A DNA stretch of 64,000 bases from the NCBI RefSeq assembly GCF_964275005.1, contig NC_092694.1:32686967-32750966 (forward strand), given 5' to 3'. Within the stretch, counting starts at the first letter, position 1. Every line of letters starts with the position of its first letter. A program made the position numbers and the translations under genes. The DNA comes from Diadema setosum (Eukaryota; Echinodermata; Echinoidea; Diadematoida; Diadematidae). The notes under the pieces were generated by a model. That model made no database searches. It saw nothing but the letters and a program-made list of their open reading frames with translations, and was not told the origin of the DNA. This document shows, in pieces, positions 45,719 through 57,065 of the stretch.

Positions 45719-45880
45719 CAGGGGCGGATCCAGGAATTCCGTAAAGAGGGGGCGTGTTTGCAAAAATAAAGGGGGGCGCACGCACCCCTCCCCCATTTTT
45801 TTTCTTTTTATTTCTTTTGTTTCAACAAAAAATAAAGGGGGGGCGTGCGCCGGTTGCTGTCCTCCCTGGATCCGCCCCTG
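45719..45880. mobile_element. hAT-like MITE, 162 bp, with 5-bp duplication
   Basis: The ends CAGGGGCGGATCCAGG and the inverse of CAGGGGCGGATCCAGG match almost perfectly. The flanks are AGATG on both sides (45714-45718 and 45881-45885). The 5-bp duplication agrees with that of the larger element at 22375-25465. Confidence 0.85.
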
Positions 45881-46201
45881 AGATGCCTTATCATAATTAT
45901 GTCATTGATATGGAAACAAGGTCACAGTCATTTATTATCATTCTTGAGCATGATGTTATAATTTTGTGACTTCTGACAGAGCTTTGATCTTTGTAAAGCC
46001 AAAGAAATGTAGCGGTATATTCTGATATCAGTGATGGATTCAGTGTTCTTCTTTGGAACCTTTCTGGAAATGGATTTTCATTCACATTTTTGAGACGCTA
46101 CTCGTAGTTTAGTTCCAGCCTTTCAGAATAAGTCACATCAAACACGTCCACTTGTTCGACCTCTGAGAACTACTTGATTACTTAATATTTGTAGACCTTA
46201 A

Positions 46202-46783
46202 AGGACAATTCACCTTAGTGTACCAAGCATAATATGCTTTGAGTGAATGCAGCAATATTAGTAAAACACATCAATGAAAATTTGAGGAAAATCAGAAAAT
46301 CCATTCAAAAGTTATGATCCTTTAAGTTTCTGCACAGTCACTGATGAGACTGATGAAAAGACTAAGCAGGTTATGATGTTATATGAGTAGAACAATACAA
46401 AGAAAATATAAAGCGAGAATTTTATAAAATTGCACTATTTGACAAAAAGTACACATTTTCTCAAATTGTCACTGACGTAGGTCAGTGGGAATATTATCCC
46501 CTTTTGAAAGCGGCAAGTCAAGTACTCTTATTATGCGAGGAAGTGTAAACATGTTGTATTTTCTTTATAAGTATTTTTTTTTATATCGTTCTAAAGGTAA
46601 TAATAAAATCACAAGCTGTAGTAGTCTTCTCATCCAGCGCTGGCGGCAGTGGAACTTCACAAATTCATAACTTTCGAACATAATTTTTTTTTATTTTTCT
46701 TAAACTTTTACTGATGTGTTCTATTAATATTCCTGCCCACTTTCTGAATTCACTTGCATTGTTTATGAAAGGGAACTTGTCCT
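46202..46783. repeat. TTAA-type MITE, family A, old copy
   Basis: Arms with GAGTGAATGCAGCAATATTA and the inverse right arm (AGTAGTCTTCTCATCCAGCG) match family A. TTAA is present at the left (46198-46201) and a changed version (TTAT) at the right. Divergence of the arms shows greater age than the copy at 21005. Confidence 0.7.
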
Positions 46784-47195
46784 TATAGTGATAGGCCTAC
46801 TGTGGATTTAAGCATAAACCGAAATACACGAACATTTATTGTATATCAGATACACCTAAAAGAAACATAGCATTGTACCAGTGCGATTTAGTATGTCATA
46901 TTAAGATACTATTACGTGTAGTACAGAAACAGACAGTGACAAAAATCTATCATTAGAAGAAGAGTGTCTGTGAGGAAGACTATTTCAGACAAACACAAAT
47001 ATCGATCGCGCTTGCATTGTATCTCATCACGAAGTACTACCAGGCGACACGGGGCATATTAATACACAGACTGTGCACACTCGTACATCCGCGGGTTAAC
47101 AGTTCTTCGCAGATCTGCCAGTTTCTGTGCTGGTTTGTTCTTCGGTCAGCTTAGTGCACATTTCCTGTGTTTCACCACTCTCCATTTCGTCCACA

Positions 47196-47583
47196 ATGCA
47201 TGTCATGGCTTTAGAACGGCTGTCGGACTCACTCCTGCAATATGGCGTCACACCCTTTCTTTTGGCGGGATTCACGTTTCTGCTCACCTTTATTCTGGTG
47301 AGATCGCGAACGACGAAGGCGTACTCCAACCTCCCGCCCCGGGGTCCGCCGGAGTGGCCCATCCTCGGCAGCCTTCCGAGCCTCGCAGGGGACGAGATGC
47401 CGCACGTTATCATCGCCAATATGGCGAAGAAGTACGGTCCGATGTTCAGTATGCGAATGGGCTCCTTCTTCACCGTTGTCCTCAGCGATTTTGCCCTCAT
47501 CCGGCAGGCTTTCGCCAAGTCCAGCGACGATTTTAGCGACAGACCTAAGATCACCATGATAGAACACGTAGCAAAAGGAAAAG
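47196..47583 (+). CDS. P450 (47-52 kb gene) exon 1
   Basis: Encodes residues 1-129 plus one base. GC content is clearly higher than the flanking DNA. The donor is GCAAAAGGAAAAG followed by gtgagc. The frame is open for 23 codons upstream of the chosen start, but those residues do not resemble the paralogues. Confidence 0.92.
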
Positions 47584-50500
47584 GTGAGCCTTTCATTCTA
47601 CAGAGTACATTGTAATTACGTTAGGCTTGTGAATAGTCAACTGTACAGCCAGTTACAGTCATTACGTAACACGATGTTTTAGCACGTCATTGTAAATGTA
47701 ATCACCAAATTTAATTCACCTTTTGTCTTGAATGGTACGATTACCTTGAACATGTCCTTTAAGGTCAAATTAAGGATGTATACTAATATGGCTGTATTCA
47801 CGCAATCCAGATGTTTATGAATATGACCTTGTCCTTTAACTCAGTGAGCGGAGGCATTTTGTCATATAGCTTCACCCTATACACCGTGCGGTTTGGGGTC
47901 TTGCTACCCAGCTTGAATTAACGAGATAATCATAGAAATCGAGCCATTTAATATTTTTGTTATAACAAGCACTAAACGAGCTGTCAGCAAGTTTGCACAT
48001 TGTTAAAAATATATAAACTATAATAATGGATTTATGAACTCTGCTAATGCTGCGTTTACACCATCTTCGCGGCAGACACGTTTCAGGCTACATTGGACAA
48101 AACGGGATGGACGTGAAACAACGTGGATATGAGAAAGGCAAACGTGACGGGCCGTGATTGCCATGGATGATTTTTAAGATGTCAACAAATTTGCCACTGC
48201 AGTCCGGGTGCTAATGATGAATCTTATATATCGTTATAAAACGGGGTAAACGTAGCAAAACACGACAAATAATGCGCTGTAACTTACAAAATTTGCAGGC
48301 GGTCCGTAGCGGGACGCGACGGAAAATATTGATAGTCTAGCCTGACTAGACGCCGTGAGACTAGCGTCTTATGTTCACAGGGGCGAAGACTGGAACGAAC
48401 AAGACTAGAATGCGAAGAGGGAAAACAGAATCTACCCACGGCGCACTACGTTTCGGGCAAACGGGGCTGCCGTGGCCGCCGGGAACATGGTGATAAGCTG
48501 CGTTTACACCATTTTCCCGGCGGCCACGGCAGCCCCATTTGCCAGAAACGTAGTGCGTCGTGGGTAGATGAAACATCTCCTGCCCCCCCCCCCCCCCGCT
48601 TCGCATTCTAGTCTTGTTCGATCCAGTCCTGGCCCTGTTAAACATATAGCTATCAGACGCTGTTGTCACGGCGTCTGGTCAGTCTAGACTATCAATACTT
48701 TCAGTCGCGTCCCGCAACGGACCGCCTTTAGCATGAAAGCATTGAAATTGCCTTTTACGCTGGGAGCAGTTAAAAACTATCTTGAGCTGATTTATAGACT
48801 GTCTTTAAGTGAGATGAATCAATTGAATACCTGAATATAAAATCTGTGTCCAGGTCTCATCGTGTCCTACTTCGGCCAGATGCAGCAGGAACACCGGCGC
48901 TTCTCCCTCTCCGCTCTCCGCTCTCTGGGCATGGGCAAGTTCAGAATGGAGGAGACGATTGCCGAGGAGGCGCGCCATCTTGCCCTGAGCTTCGCTAGTC
49001 GCAAGTCCCAGCCGTTCGTGCCGTTTCACGACATCGTGGTGTCTGTGTCCAACATCATTAGCTACCTGAGCTTCGGGAAGCGGTTCGACTACGAAGACGA
49101 AGCCTTCAAGGGTATCCTTGAGGCAGTCTTCGAGAGCTTCGAAATTGGGGAGATCGCTGGCTTGTTTAACTTTATTCCATTTCTGAGATTTATGCCAGGG
49201 AGTTGTGCTGGGCGTATGCTGGAGCTACAATTGAAGTTCGACAAGTACATGAAACCCATGGTAAAGAAGATTAGTGAGGAGCGCGTTCCTGGATCTCCGA
49301 CGTGTTACGTCGAGATGTACGCCGATCAAATCCTGGAGGCTGAAAAAGAAAACCCCGGAAAGCACACTTTCAGCGACCAGAACATGTTTCATGCCGTAGC
49401 AGATTTGTTCGTGGCTGGAACGGAGACTACGGCTACAACACTGAAGTGGTCCCTTTTGTACATGATCCTGAACGAGGAGGTACAGGAGAAGGTACACGAG
49501 GAACTCAATAACGTCATTGGCAGGGATCGCCTACCTAGTCTCCGGGACAGGCCAAACTTGCCGTACACGGAAGCGACACTTCTGGAGATCCAGAGGTTTT
49601 CTACCATCACGCCGCTGGGAGTGCCCCACGCACCCGTCGAAGATACTGTCCTAAACGGCTACGACATCCCAAAGGGCACTGTGATCATACCAAACCTGTG
49701 GGCTGTTCATCACGACCCGGAGTTATGGGAGAAGCCCGATGAGTTCAACCCAGAGAGATTCCTGGACAGGGAGACTAACCAGGTTCGGCAGAGGGAAGAG
49801 ATGATTCCGTTTTCCATAGGTAAGAGACCAAAGTGAGGTTTTAGCGACTGCTCCATACCACAAGGGGAAAGTAGACGTAGAGTACTCCTCAGAATAATAC
49901 ATACATGTACTTGTAAATTAGATTACAGAATACGATTTCTACGCCATCTTTTGCAGGAGAAGCGTGGCGTAGTTAGCGTCATTGATGTTTATAATGTGGC
50001 GTATGTTATGTGAAGTTTTTCGACACAGCTAAAAACAGAGCTCTTCTAAGAGACAACATGCAGGATGAGTCTTCTGCTTTAGAATTTAGACATAAAGAGA
50101 ATAATGTGCAACAAATGAATCTTTACACTGACCGGTAGAAAAAGCTGTTTTATGATGTCTTGTCAGTCCCATTTAAAATAGTTATACAGTCAATATCATG
50201 TAAGTCGCAGTGGCACAAGTCGATAAATTTGCTAATTCGAAGAAACATTCTTCCCCGATTACGTTCAATATACATTGTACTGCGTTAATAGTCGAAAATT
50301 GCGTAAGTCAAAGCATTTTGAACGGCCCTATGGACTAGAATATCTATTACACATTTAAGGTTGATATCGGAGCTCCCAAATAAACTTTACGTACTATCAA
50401 CCTGTTTTTTGTTTTTGTGTTTTGTTTTGTAAGGGTCAAGCCAACAAAAACTATTGTTTTTTATCATCACTATTATTAACCCCCCACTCATAGATTAGAG

Positions 50501-52238
50501 CACTTTTAGAGATTGTGAAATAAACGTAAAAACAATTTTGAGATTGATGTTGATTATTCCGTGAAGAATGGAGGGGATGCATTTTGGGGTAAGCCTTTGG
50601 GAAGGACGCGTCGTAACTTTAGCTGGTTCGGCATTATAGTTACAGAAAAAAAAAAAACAGAAAAAAATTAAATCGGCCCATGGTGTACAACGTATATTGA
50701 ACAGACTTCGGCTTTTCAAAATCGATAGCACTAATTCGGGATTACTAGAGCACCCAGTTCCTTTCACATAGATTCGGTACCTATTGACCCTAATAAGGTA
50801 TGTAGGTTCTATTATTTCAAAGGGTTGTAAAGATGAACTGAACTACATAAAGCGAAATTCAGGGACGCCGAAAAAAAAAAAATTATCGTTGCCACTGAAG
50901 GGAAGTAGACTAATGATGAATAAAGTTATCCAAAAATTTCTTACTTTGACTCGGTGCAAGTAGCTGTATGACTTATATATCGGCGAAGTTTGAGGGAAAT
51001 CGGACTAAATAATTACCTGCATGAATATTCTTCGTTTTTTTTGGACCACCATCGCTGCAGAAGAAGTTTGTTTTGAGCGTTTGTGCTTTGGTACGTAATG
51101 AGTGATTCAAAACTCACTTATGACTTACGTGAACGATCCAGTTTCGTTCATTCATTGCAAATAGCAGATTGCATAACGCAGTGAAATGCTCCCCCACCCC
51201 CCGTACATACAGCGTATTGGACCTTTTGTTTGACCAGCCAGTGCAGCTGAATATGGGTTATCCAGTCACCTTGTTCAGACGGAAATTGAACAAACAAGCA
51301 CACAAACAAACAGACGTTTGCAAACAATGCGCAATCGTGTCAAACTGCAGTTACTAAACTGCTGAAGAATGACGTAGATGTATACTGTACTTGTGATCTA
51401 TAGTCAATAAACGGCGACGTTTATGTTTTACTGCGACGCACTTAGACCTTTGGAATCATAACGAAACTCGATACCACTAAGTCAATATCTTAGTGGCAAA
51501 TTTAAGCGTTCTTCTACAGAAGACCAAAAAAAAAAAAGGTAAAAAGCGTCCATAATGATACGTCGTTTCCCGTACACAGACAACGATACAAACGTACATT
51601 AGGGTCAATAAGGTTTGCTTTCATAGAGGAACGGAGCCGAGTGACATTTTAAATAGAGATATTTCTCTACTCAGAATGAAGTCGTGTCGAAAACAATCTT
51701 ATCTTAACAAGCCAAGTACATATAGTCGCATTGCTCTGTGCCTAATTAATGCGACACAGTATAACAGATACACATGATACTGTTATGTTGTTTGTTTTTA
51801 TTTTACACTATTGCAACTTTTGCCTCAAGTTCAGCTGCGACTGCTGCTTCTATATTACTACTACTCATACTAAAACGTAAGTATTGTAATAAGAGGAAGG
51901 AAACCAAGTACTGTAGTACATTGTCTAACTGATTAACCTCTTTCTTTGAGAACATCGAGGCTTTTTGCACTGCGTTATGAATAAAATGGACTCTCTTTTC
52001 TCTCCCCCCCCCCTCAATCTCTCTCCCTCCCCCTTCATTTGCAGGTCGTCGTAAGTGCCTCGGTGAGCAGCTGGCCAAAGTCGAACTCTTCCTCTTCTTC
52101 ACTCACATCGTCCATCGATTCAAACTGAGCGCTCCAGAGGGTAGACCGCCACCTACGTTAAAAGCGAGGATAGGTGCAACGACCAACCCTGAACCGTTCG
52201 ACATCTGCGCAACTTTGATAGACACCATGATAATATGA
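47196..52238 (+). CDS. Cytochrome P450, CYP2 clan, complete three-exon gene (515 aa)
   Basis: Exons are 47196-47583, 48854-49819 and 52045-52238, with phase-1 GT-AG introns at the same sites as the paralogues. Features: anchor helix about 19-36, PPRGP 47-51, I-helix AGTETT 317-322, EIQR 374-377, FNPERF 427-432 and the heme loop PFSIGRRKCLG with ligand Cys456. It is closest to the minus-strand gene: exon 2 is the same length (966 bases) and N-termini share VTPFLLAG/ATPFLLAA. The start could be 47196 (MHVMALE) or 47205 (MALE, better context with G at +4, and closer in length to its sister). The C-helix Trp is replaced by Gln140; Arg144 is kept. Expected to be an ER-anchored monooxygenase of unknown substrate. 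Confidence 0.93.
48297..48727. repeat. Long palindrome (foldback element) in P450 intron 1
   Basis: The left arm (about 48297-48485) and right arm (about 48500-48727) are inverse copies of high identity, starting GCGGTCCGTAGCGGGACGCG and meeting at GGCCGCCGGGAACATGGTG. The motif GCTGCGTTTACACCAT occurs beside the centre and again at 48049, suggesting part of a larger Harbinger-like element. A C run of 15 in one arm is the main difference. Confidence 0.8.
48854..49819 (+). CDS. P450 (47-52 kb gene) exon 2
   Basis: 966 bases, acceptor gtgtccag before GTCTCATCGTG, donor TTCCATAG followed by gtaaga. Carries the C-helix QMQQEHRRFSLSALR, AGTETT, EIQR and FNPERF. Confidence 0.94.
49837..52044. other. 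Intron 2 of the 47-52 kb P450
   Basis: Apart from a 5'-truncated SINE tail (51135-51305) and scattered A runs, no repeat pair or exon is recognised. Confidence 0.5.
51135..51305 (+). repeat. 5'-truncated SINE tail
   Basis: CATTCATT, AGCAGATTGCATAACGCAGT, GGGTTATCCAGTCACC and CAGACGGAAATTGAA appear in the same order as in the 3' half of the SINE at 62838-63197. The tRNA-derived head is absent. Confidence 0.6.
52045..52238 (+). CDS. P450 (47-52 kb gene) exon 3
   Basis: A long pyrimidine tract and acceptor catttgcag precede GTCGTCGTAAGTGCCTCGG, giving GRRKCLGEQLAKVELF. The frame ends at TGA (52236-52238). Confidence 0.93.
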
Positions 52239-55200
52239 TAATTCAGACGAAGACAAATAGAGTGAAATGACATCTTGACACTTGGTTCAAGCATCCCAAA
52301 GGTTTTGAAAATCGAAAGACTCAAGAATATTCATTTTCATGACGCAAATTCACCATTGCGCTAGGTTTACACGCAGATAAAGTTTGTGCAAAATGTTTGG
52401 AATACAAAATGGGAATGTACTTATTTCAGCTACCATAAAATATTTTTTTACATCACTTTGGAGCATCATGAGGACAATAGTTAATCGTTTCTATGTTATT
52501 TGCTAACGAACAGATTGTTATCATTAGAAGGTAGTAGGTATATTACTTCCTAACGGATGATAAATCACGTGTATGTTTTGTTACTGAGACCACGAAGCCA
52601 CGTGCATCTTACGTAAATCTTACGAACTTTATTTCGCTGCGTTTTCCTTGTTGTAATAATTATTGTTCAATAACGTGCGCTAATATCCTTTGACTCGGGA
52701 GCAGCAACTCGCCGCCTTCTCTGGTTTGCTTTTGATAAAGTGCGTTTGGGGTAGTTGGCACGATGTCAAAATAAATCAAGCATACCATGTATGTGACTCG
52801 TAATGATACACGTGATGTAGACCGCAATGGCTCTTCCTGATAGGAAACCGCAATGACATTTATGTTTACTGCCTTATTGAATAGTTATATTTGGGCACAC
52901 ACTTTGGTTTTAACAACGGGATCCGAAATCCTGTTCGAAGTACATTGTACATTGTACATTTGCAATGAGTTAAATTTGTTAAAGGGTCCCTGCATTTTTG
53001 TTTGAATCTGTATAATTCTCAAGCCAAAGATATCATAAAAATGACGTGTGCCAATTTGAAAGATGAAATAGGGACATTTTGAAAATAGTTATTCTGGTTG
53101 TATAACTTTTTTTGAGAAAAACTGTTGTTCTTTATTCTGTCAGTGTGCATATTACTAATAAAGTAAACACCAGGGTTATACAATAATGATGGAAAGTGGT
53201 AAAGCCCATTATACAGTAATCTCTAATTGGTACTCGATATGAAAGAAAAGACACAAAGGGAGAGTGAGTGATAAAAAAGAGAAAATTTAAGGAGAAGAGG
53301 GGAAAAAAGAAAAAAGTGACGAATAATTGAGAACGAATAGAAGTAAAACAAATCTAAAAAAAAAAAAAAAAATGTAGGGCAACTAAAGAAATTATAACAC
53401 AGCAAAACAAAGCATAAAAAACATAAACAAACTACCAGTACTTCATTATTATACAGTTTATACAATAAGGTAAACTATTATTCCGCAGAGGGCGTTATAT
53501 CATGAAGTTTATTTTTATTTAATTACCTGGTATTCCGTTACGTTTTTCCTTCTTTTTTTTTTTCCGGGCGTCGTGCACTGAACCCACTGTGACAGAGATC
53601 ACCGCTCTAAAGCAGGAATATGGTCGTAAGAGGCGCTATACACTTTCTTCACTTAACGCGTGACTTGACTGTTCTCACACATCTAAAATAGATTTCGATT
53701 GACGCTAGTCTTATTTAACGATAAATACATACTATAGAAAGATTGCTAAAAAGCAACAACTCGTAAGAGAAGAGATTGAATTGTTTTCTTATATTACATT
53801 ACTAACGTAAACTAGTTTTTGTTTTGTTTGTCGAAAGGATTTATTTTGCTTAAACTCTACTCGGTGGGTCTGCAATGGCACAAATTAAGGCTTTTGCATT
53901 CAACAATATTGTACTTGTTTTTAATCTTTGCCGAAAAAAAGGTAATACTATTTTCTGAATAGCTGTACGATATGTACTGAATTTGAATACAATCCTTCAC
54001 AGCTGGAAAATGCGTGATATTACATGAACCAATTCATCCCCATTATCAACTGTTAATTAGTTTTAATCAAGGAATTATATCGATTCTAAGTTGATTTACT
54101 CTTTCTTCGATTGGTTGTTTTCATTCATACGACGGAGTTATTGGATATGGTATGGTATACAGATGAACCCTTTGAGAATCCAGCAAAAATGGTGATTTAA
54201 TGAATAGGCACAAAAATGATAGTAACACTCCCGAGGGCAAATTTAAATCACATTTACAACTGCATTGTACCCGAAGAGGCTTACAACCTGAACTTTGTTT
54301 CTCTTTCTAGATCTAGCTATCTGCTTTCTTTAATTCTGTCTTTATCTCAGCTCCTCATCTGCCGACAAATTGATGTGCTGTGGTAGTATGTTGCCTATCA
54401 TGACTGTGATTTTTCCCCCTTGCTGTGACATTTTAATACGTACAAAATACTTTACACAAATGCAAGCATTTTCTGTTCTGATTATAATTCCTAGACTCCA
54501 AATAGTAATATATAGATCTTTTCATACCTGAACTCTCGGGAGATTAGAAAAAAAAAATGGTAGAGATTAAAGAGTGACATTCTCCCATCTGTCTCATCTT
54601 CCTTGCAACTAGAAAAAAAAAGTGACATCATTCTCTTCGTCGCGTTTGATATTGATATTACTGTCTATAATCTTACCTTCTACACTGTAAGAAAGCAAAA
54701 TAATCGTGCCTTCAGACATTGGCGTCTGTTTTTCTGCGTATATCTACCTGTCTTTCTCTCTTTTTCAATTTACGAGGACATTATGTATTTGTGCGTGTGT
54801 TTTGTTATCGGTATGTTTGTGCTTATGTATATACATGTATTGGGTGTGTAAGAGAGGGAAGGAGTGTGTTTGTGAGGGTGAGTGTATATGTGCTTGTTTC
54901 TGGATTGTAATCATGCACACTTTAGATTTCTTTGTTTTATTTTAGTTTGGCGTAAAGTGTTTGTTTGAATATGCATTATTTTTTAACATCGAGTAGAATC
55001 TGCTTGTCGTTTATAACAGTTAGATGTTGACATACTGTTTAATTCGGCTTCATTGCCTTGTGGTTTTCAATTGTTATGCCGTTGGAGCCTGCACCGAATC
55101 GATTTGTCAGTGGTCTTATTTTCTTTCTTATACTACTTATGAAATATGTATGTTGATCTTTATACGATCAACGGTTGGGAGTCCAGAGATGCGCTATGAA

Positions 55201-55720
55201 GCAAGCTGACGGGAATGTAAGCATTGGCTAAAAATATTGCAAAGCAAAGATAAACAAAGAGGGATGCTATTTCACGGATGCCGATCAAATTAAATAAAAT
55301 CCAGAGGTTTTACAGCAAACGCACGCCTAACAAACATCATGCCATCGCTGCGATTTAGTGCTCTAGATAGAACGCGTCTCTGATAAAATGACAACCATTG
55401 TGACGTCGACATATTTCTACACGGTCCGACGCACATGTATTTGTGGCGAATTCAATAGCATATTCGGTGGTTGCGTTGAACTTTAGGAAGAGAGGTTCCG
55501 GATGAGGACAACCCAGTTACGATTGACGAAGAATACAATCTTTCGCCGCCACAGGGCAAGTAGGGAATATGTGTACACGAAGTATACTGCGTTGTCATTA
55601 TGGGAAATATCAAACTATGACGTCCGCGTAGGGATGGTGTGGTATGAAGGCATTTTCCAACATTTGGAATGGCGTCTTTACAAGGGATTTATTCGTACTT
55701 AATCATATCTGTTTTGACAG
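52239..55720. other. 3' UTR and intergenic region, nothing else recognised
   Basis: Purine-rich minus-like low complexity near 53235-53400 and several T or A runs. A first exon of the following SRCR-WSC gene could lie here but was not found: one candidate leader (ATG at 55024, hydrophobic start) lacks an obvious donor. Confidence 0.4.
52770..52775 (+). promoter_or_regulatory. Candidate poly(A) signal of the 47-52 kb P450
   Basis: The first AATAAA downstream of the stop codon, 532 bases beyond it. Cleavage position not determined. Confidence 0.35.
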
Positions 55721-55747
55721 TACTGAGGACGCAGGCACAAAATGAAG
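55721..55747 (+). CDS. Possible 27-nt micro-exon of the SRCR-WSC gene
   Basis: TTTTGACAG precedes and GTGAGTGAGT follows 27 bases that read, in phase 1 to phase 1, VLRTQAQNE. Joined to the next exon this gives [15 protein letters not shown], a natural junction between a signal peptide region and an SRCR domain. The upstream exon was not found, so this is a prediction from splice signals and phase only. Confidence 0.35.
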
Positions 55748-56639
55748 GTGAGTGAGTGGACAAAAAAAGTTATCATGTGTGGTTTAAGTGAACGGCAAAC
55801 AGCCACACCTATTGCGTTCGGTCTTCCCGTGGGAAACACAACGCCGTGTTGGCGCTGAGCCGAGTGTGTATAGTGGAACACGGAAAATGTTATGAAGTCA
55901 TTCCTTGTTACTGTTGACGTGTCCGTGCTATCGGCTAGAATCCTCTGTCTTATTTTGTTTTGTCATTTTTGGGATGTTAGCTCTAATAAACAAAATGGCT
56001 GCCAGACATGTTGGGAATGCGTAAATATCAAATTGACGTGAACATAACAACAGAGTGCCTTCATGACAGAACTGTCAGTACAGATATAGAAAGCGAAGAA
56101 GAAGAATAAAAAAAAAAAAACGACGAAGAGGAAGAAGAAAGAGAAAGAGAAAAAAAAATAAAAAAAAAGAAGGAGGAAGATATTCTATTTGAGCCATAGC
56201 CTCTCTATGATCAGTAATCATACTGATAATGATAATAAAAGTCACCAAACCTACAAAATACAATGCTTGTAACATAAGATAGAATTGAAATTCGACGTGC
56301 ACGTAGAGTATTATGTGACAGGAGAACCATTTTAGCCAAATAAGCTCACCAAATTTGTCATAGGCGACAATTTTCAACTGAATGCTAGAAGGTTACTGAC
56401 ATTGAGTCAGTCTGTACATTAATTTAAGAAACATTTACTGGTATCGATGTCATGCTTATGTGTCATAAAAAAAAAAATAACAAGGAAACGTCGAACCACC
56501 GTTTGATAGCAACTACTACTACAAAGGCACACACTATATAATTGCTGGCAGAGTAGTTTTAAGCACTTTCTAGATCGCTTTAATCATAATTTTCATCTTC
56601 GACATAGGTGTGTCTCCTTGACATTAATCAGCTGCATCA

Positions 56640-57065
56640 AGCAATTCACTAAATTCCTGCACTTTATCACCACATCTCCTCTCGTTACAAATACCACCAA
56701 CAACGCTGGCATTATCCCCACTACAAACACCACTACCAAGTACCAACGCCATCATCACGAAGACTACACAATCAACCCTACTTCTACTACCAACATCACC
56801 CCAACATAAACCAACACCAACATGCACCATCTCCACTAAAACTATTACCATGACTAATATCGTGAATAATCATTACCGCCACCATCAATGACACCATTAC
56901 CAACGGCACTACCGCCATCTGAATAGTGACACTGCCATGAATACAACTACTTATTCCATTACCACCCTCACCAATACCACTCCCACCCCGTCAGTCACCG
57001 TTACAAATAACACTTCTATCATCACAATCACCATCATTGTCACCACCACTAACACATTTTCAAGT
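56640..57065. repeat. Degenerate ACC/ATC trinucleotide low-complexity region
   Basis: CACCA, ACCATC and CACTACC-type motifs dominate about 420 bases. The apparent short ORFs (Thr-, Asn- and His-rich) are compositional. Confidence 0.8.

Noticed and set aside
47127-47195. Upstream in-frame extension of the 47-52 kb P450 (ATG at 47127)
   Set aside because: The extra residues resemble neither paralogue N-terminus and would put an unusual stretch before the membrane anchor.
55502-55702. 66-aa open frame as first exon of the SRCR gene
   Set aside because: No signal peptide character and no suitable donor in the right phase.
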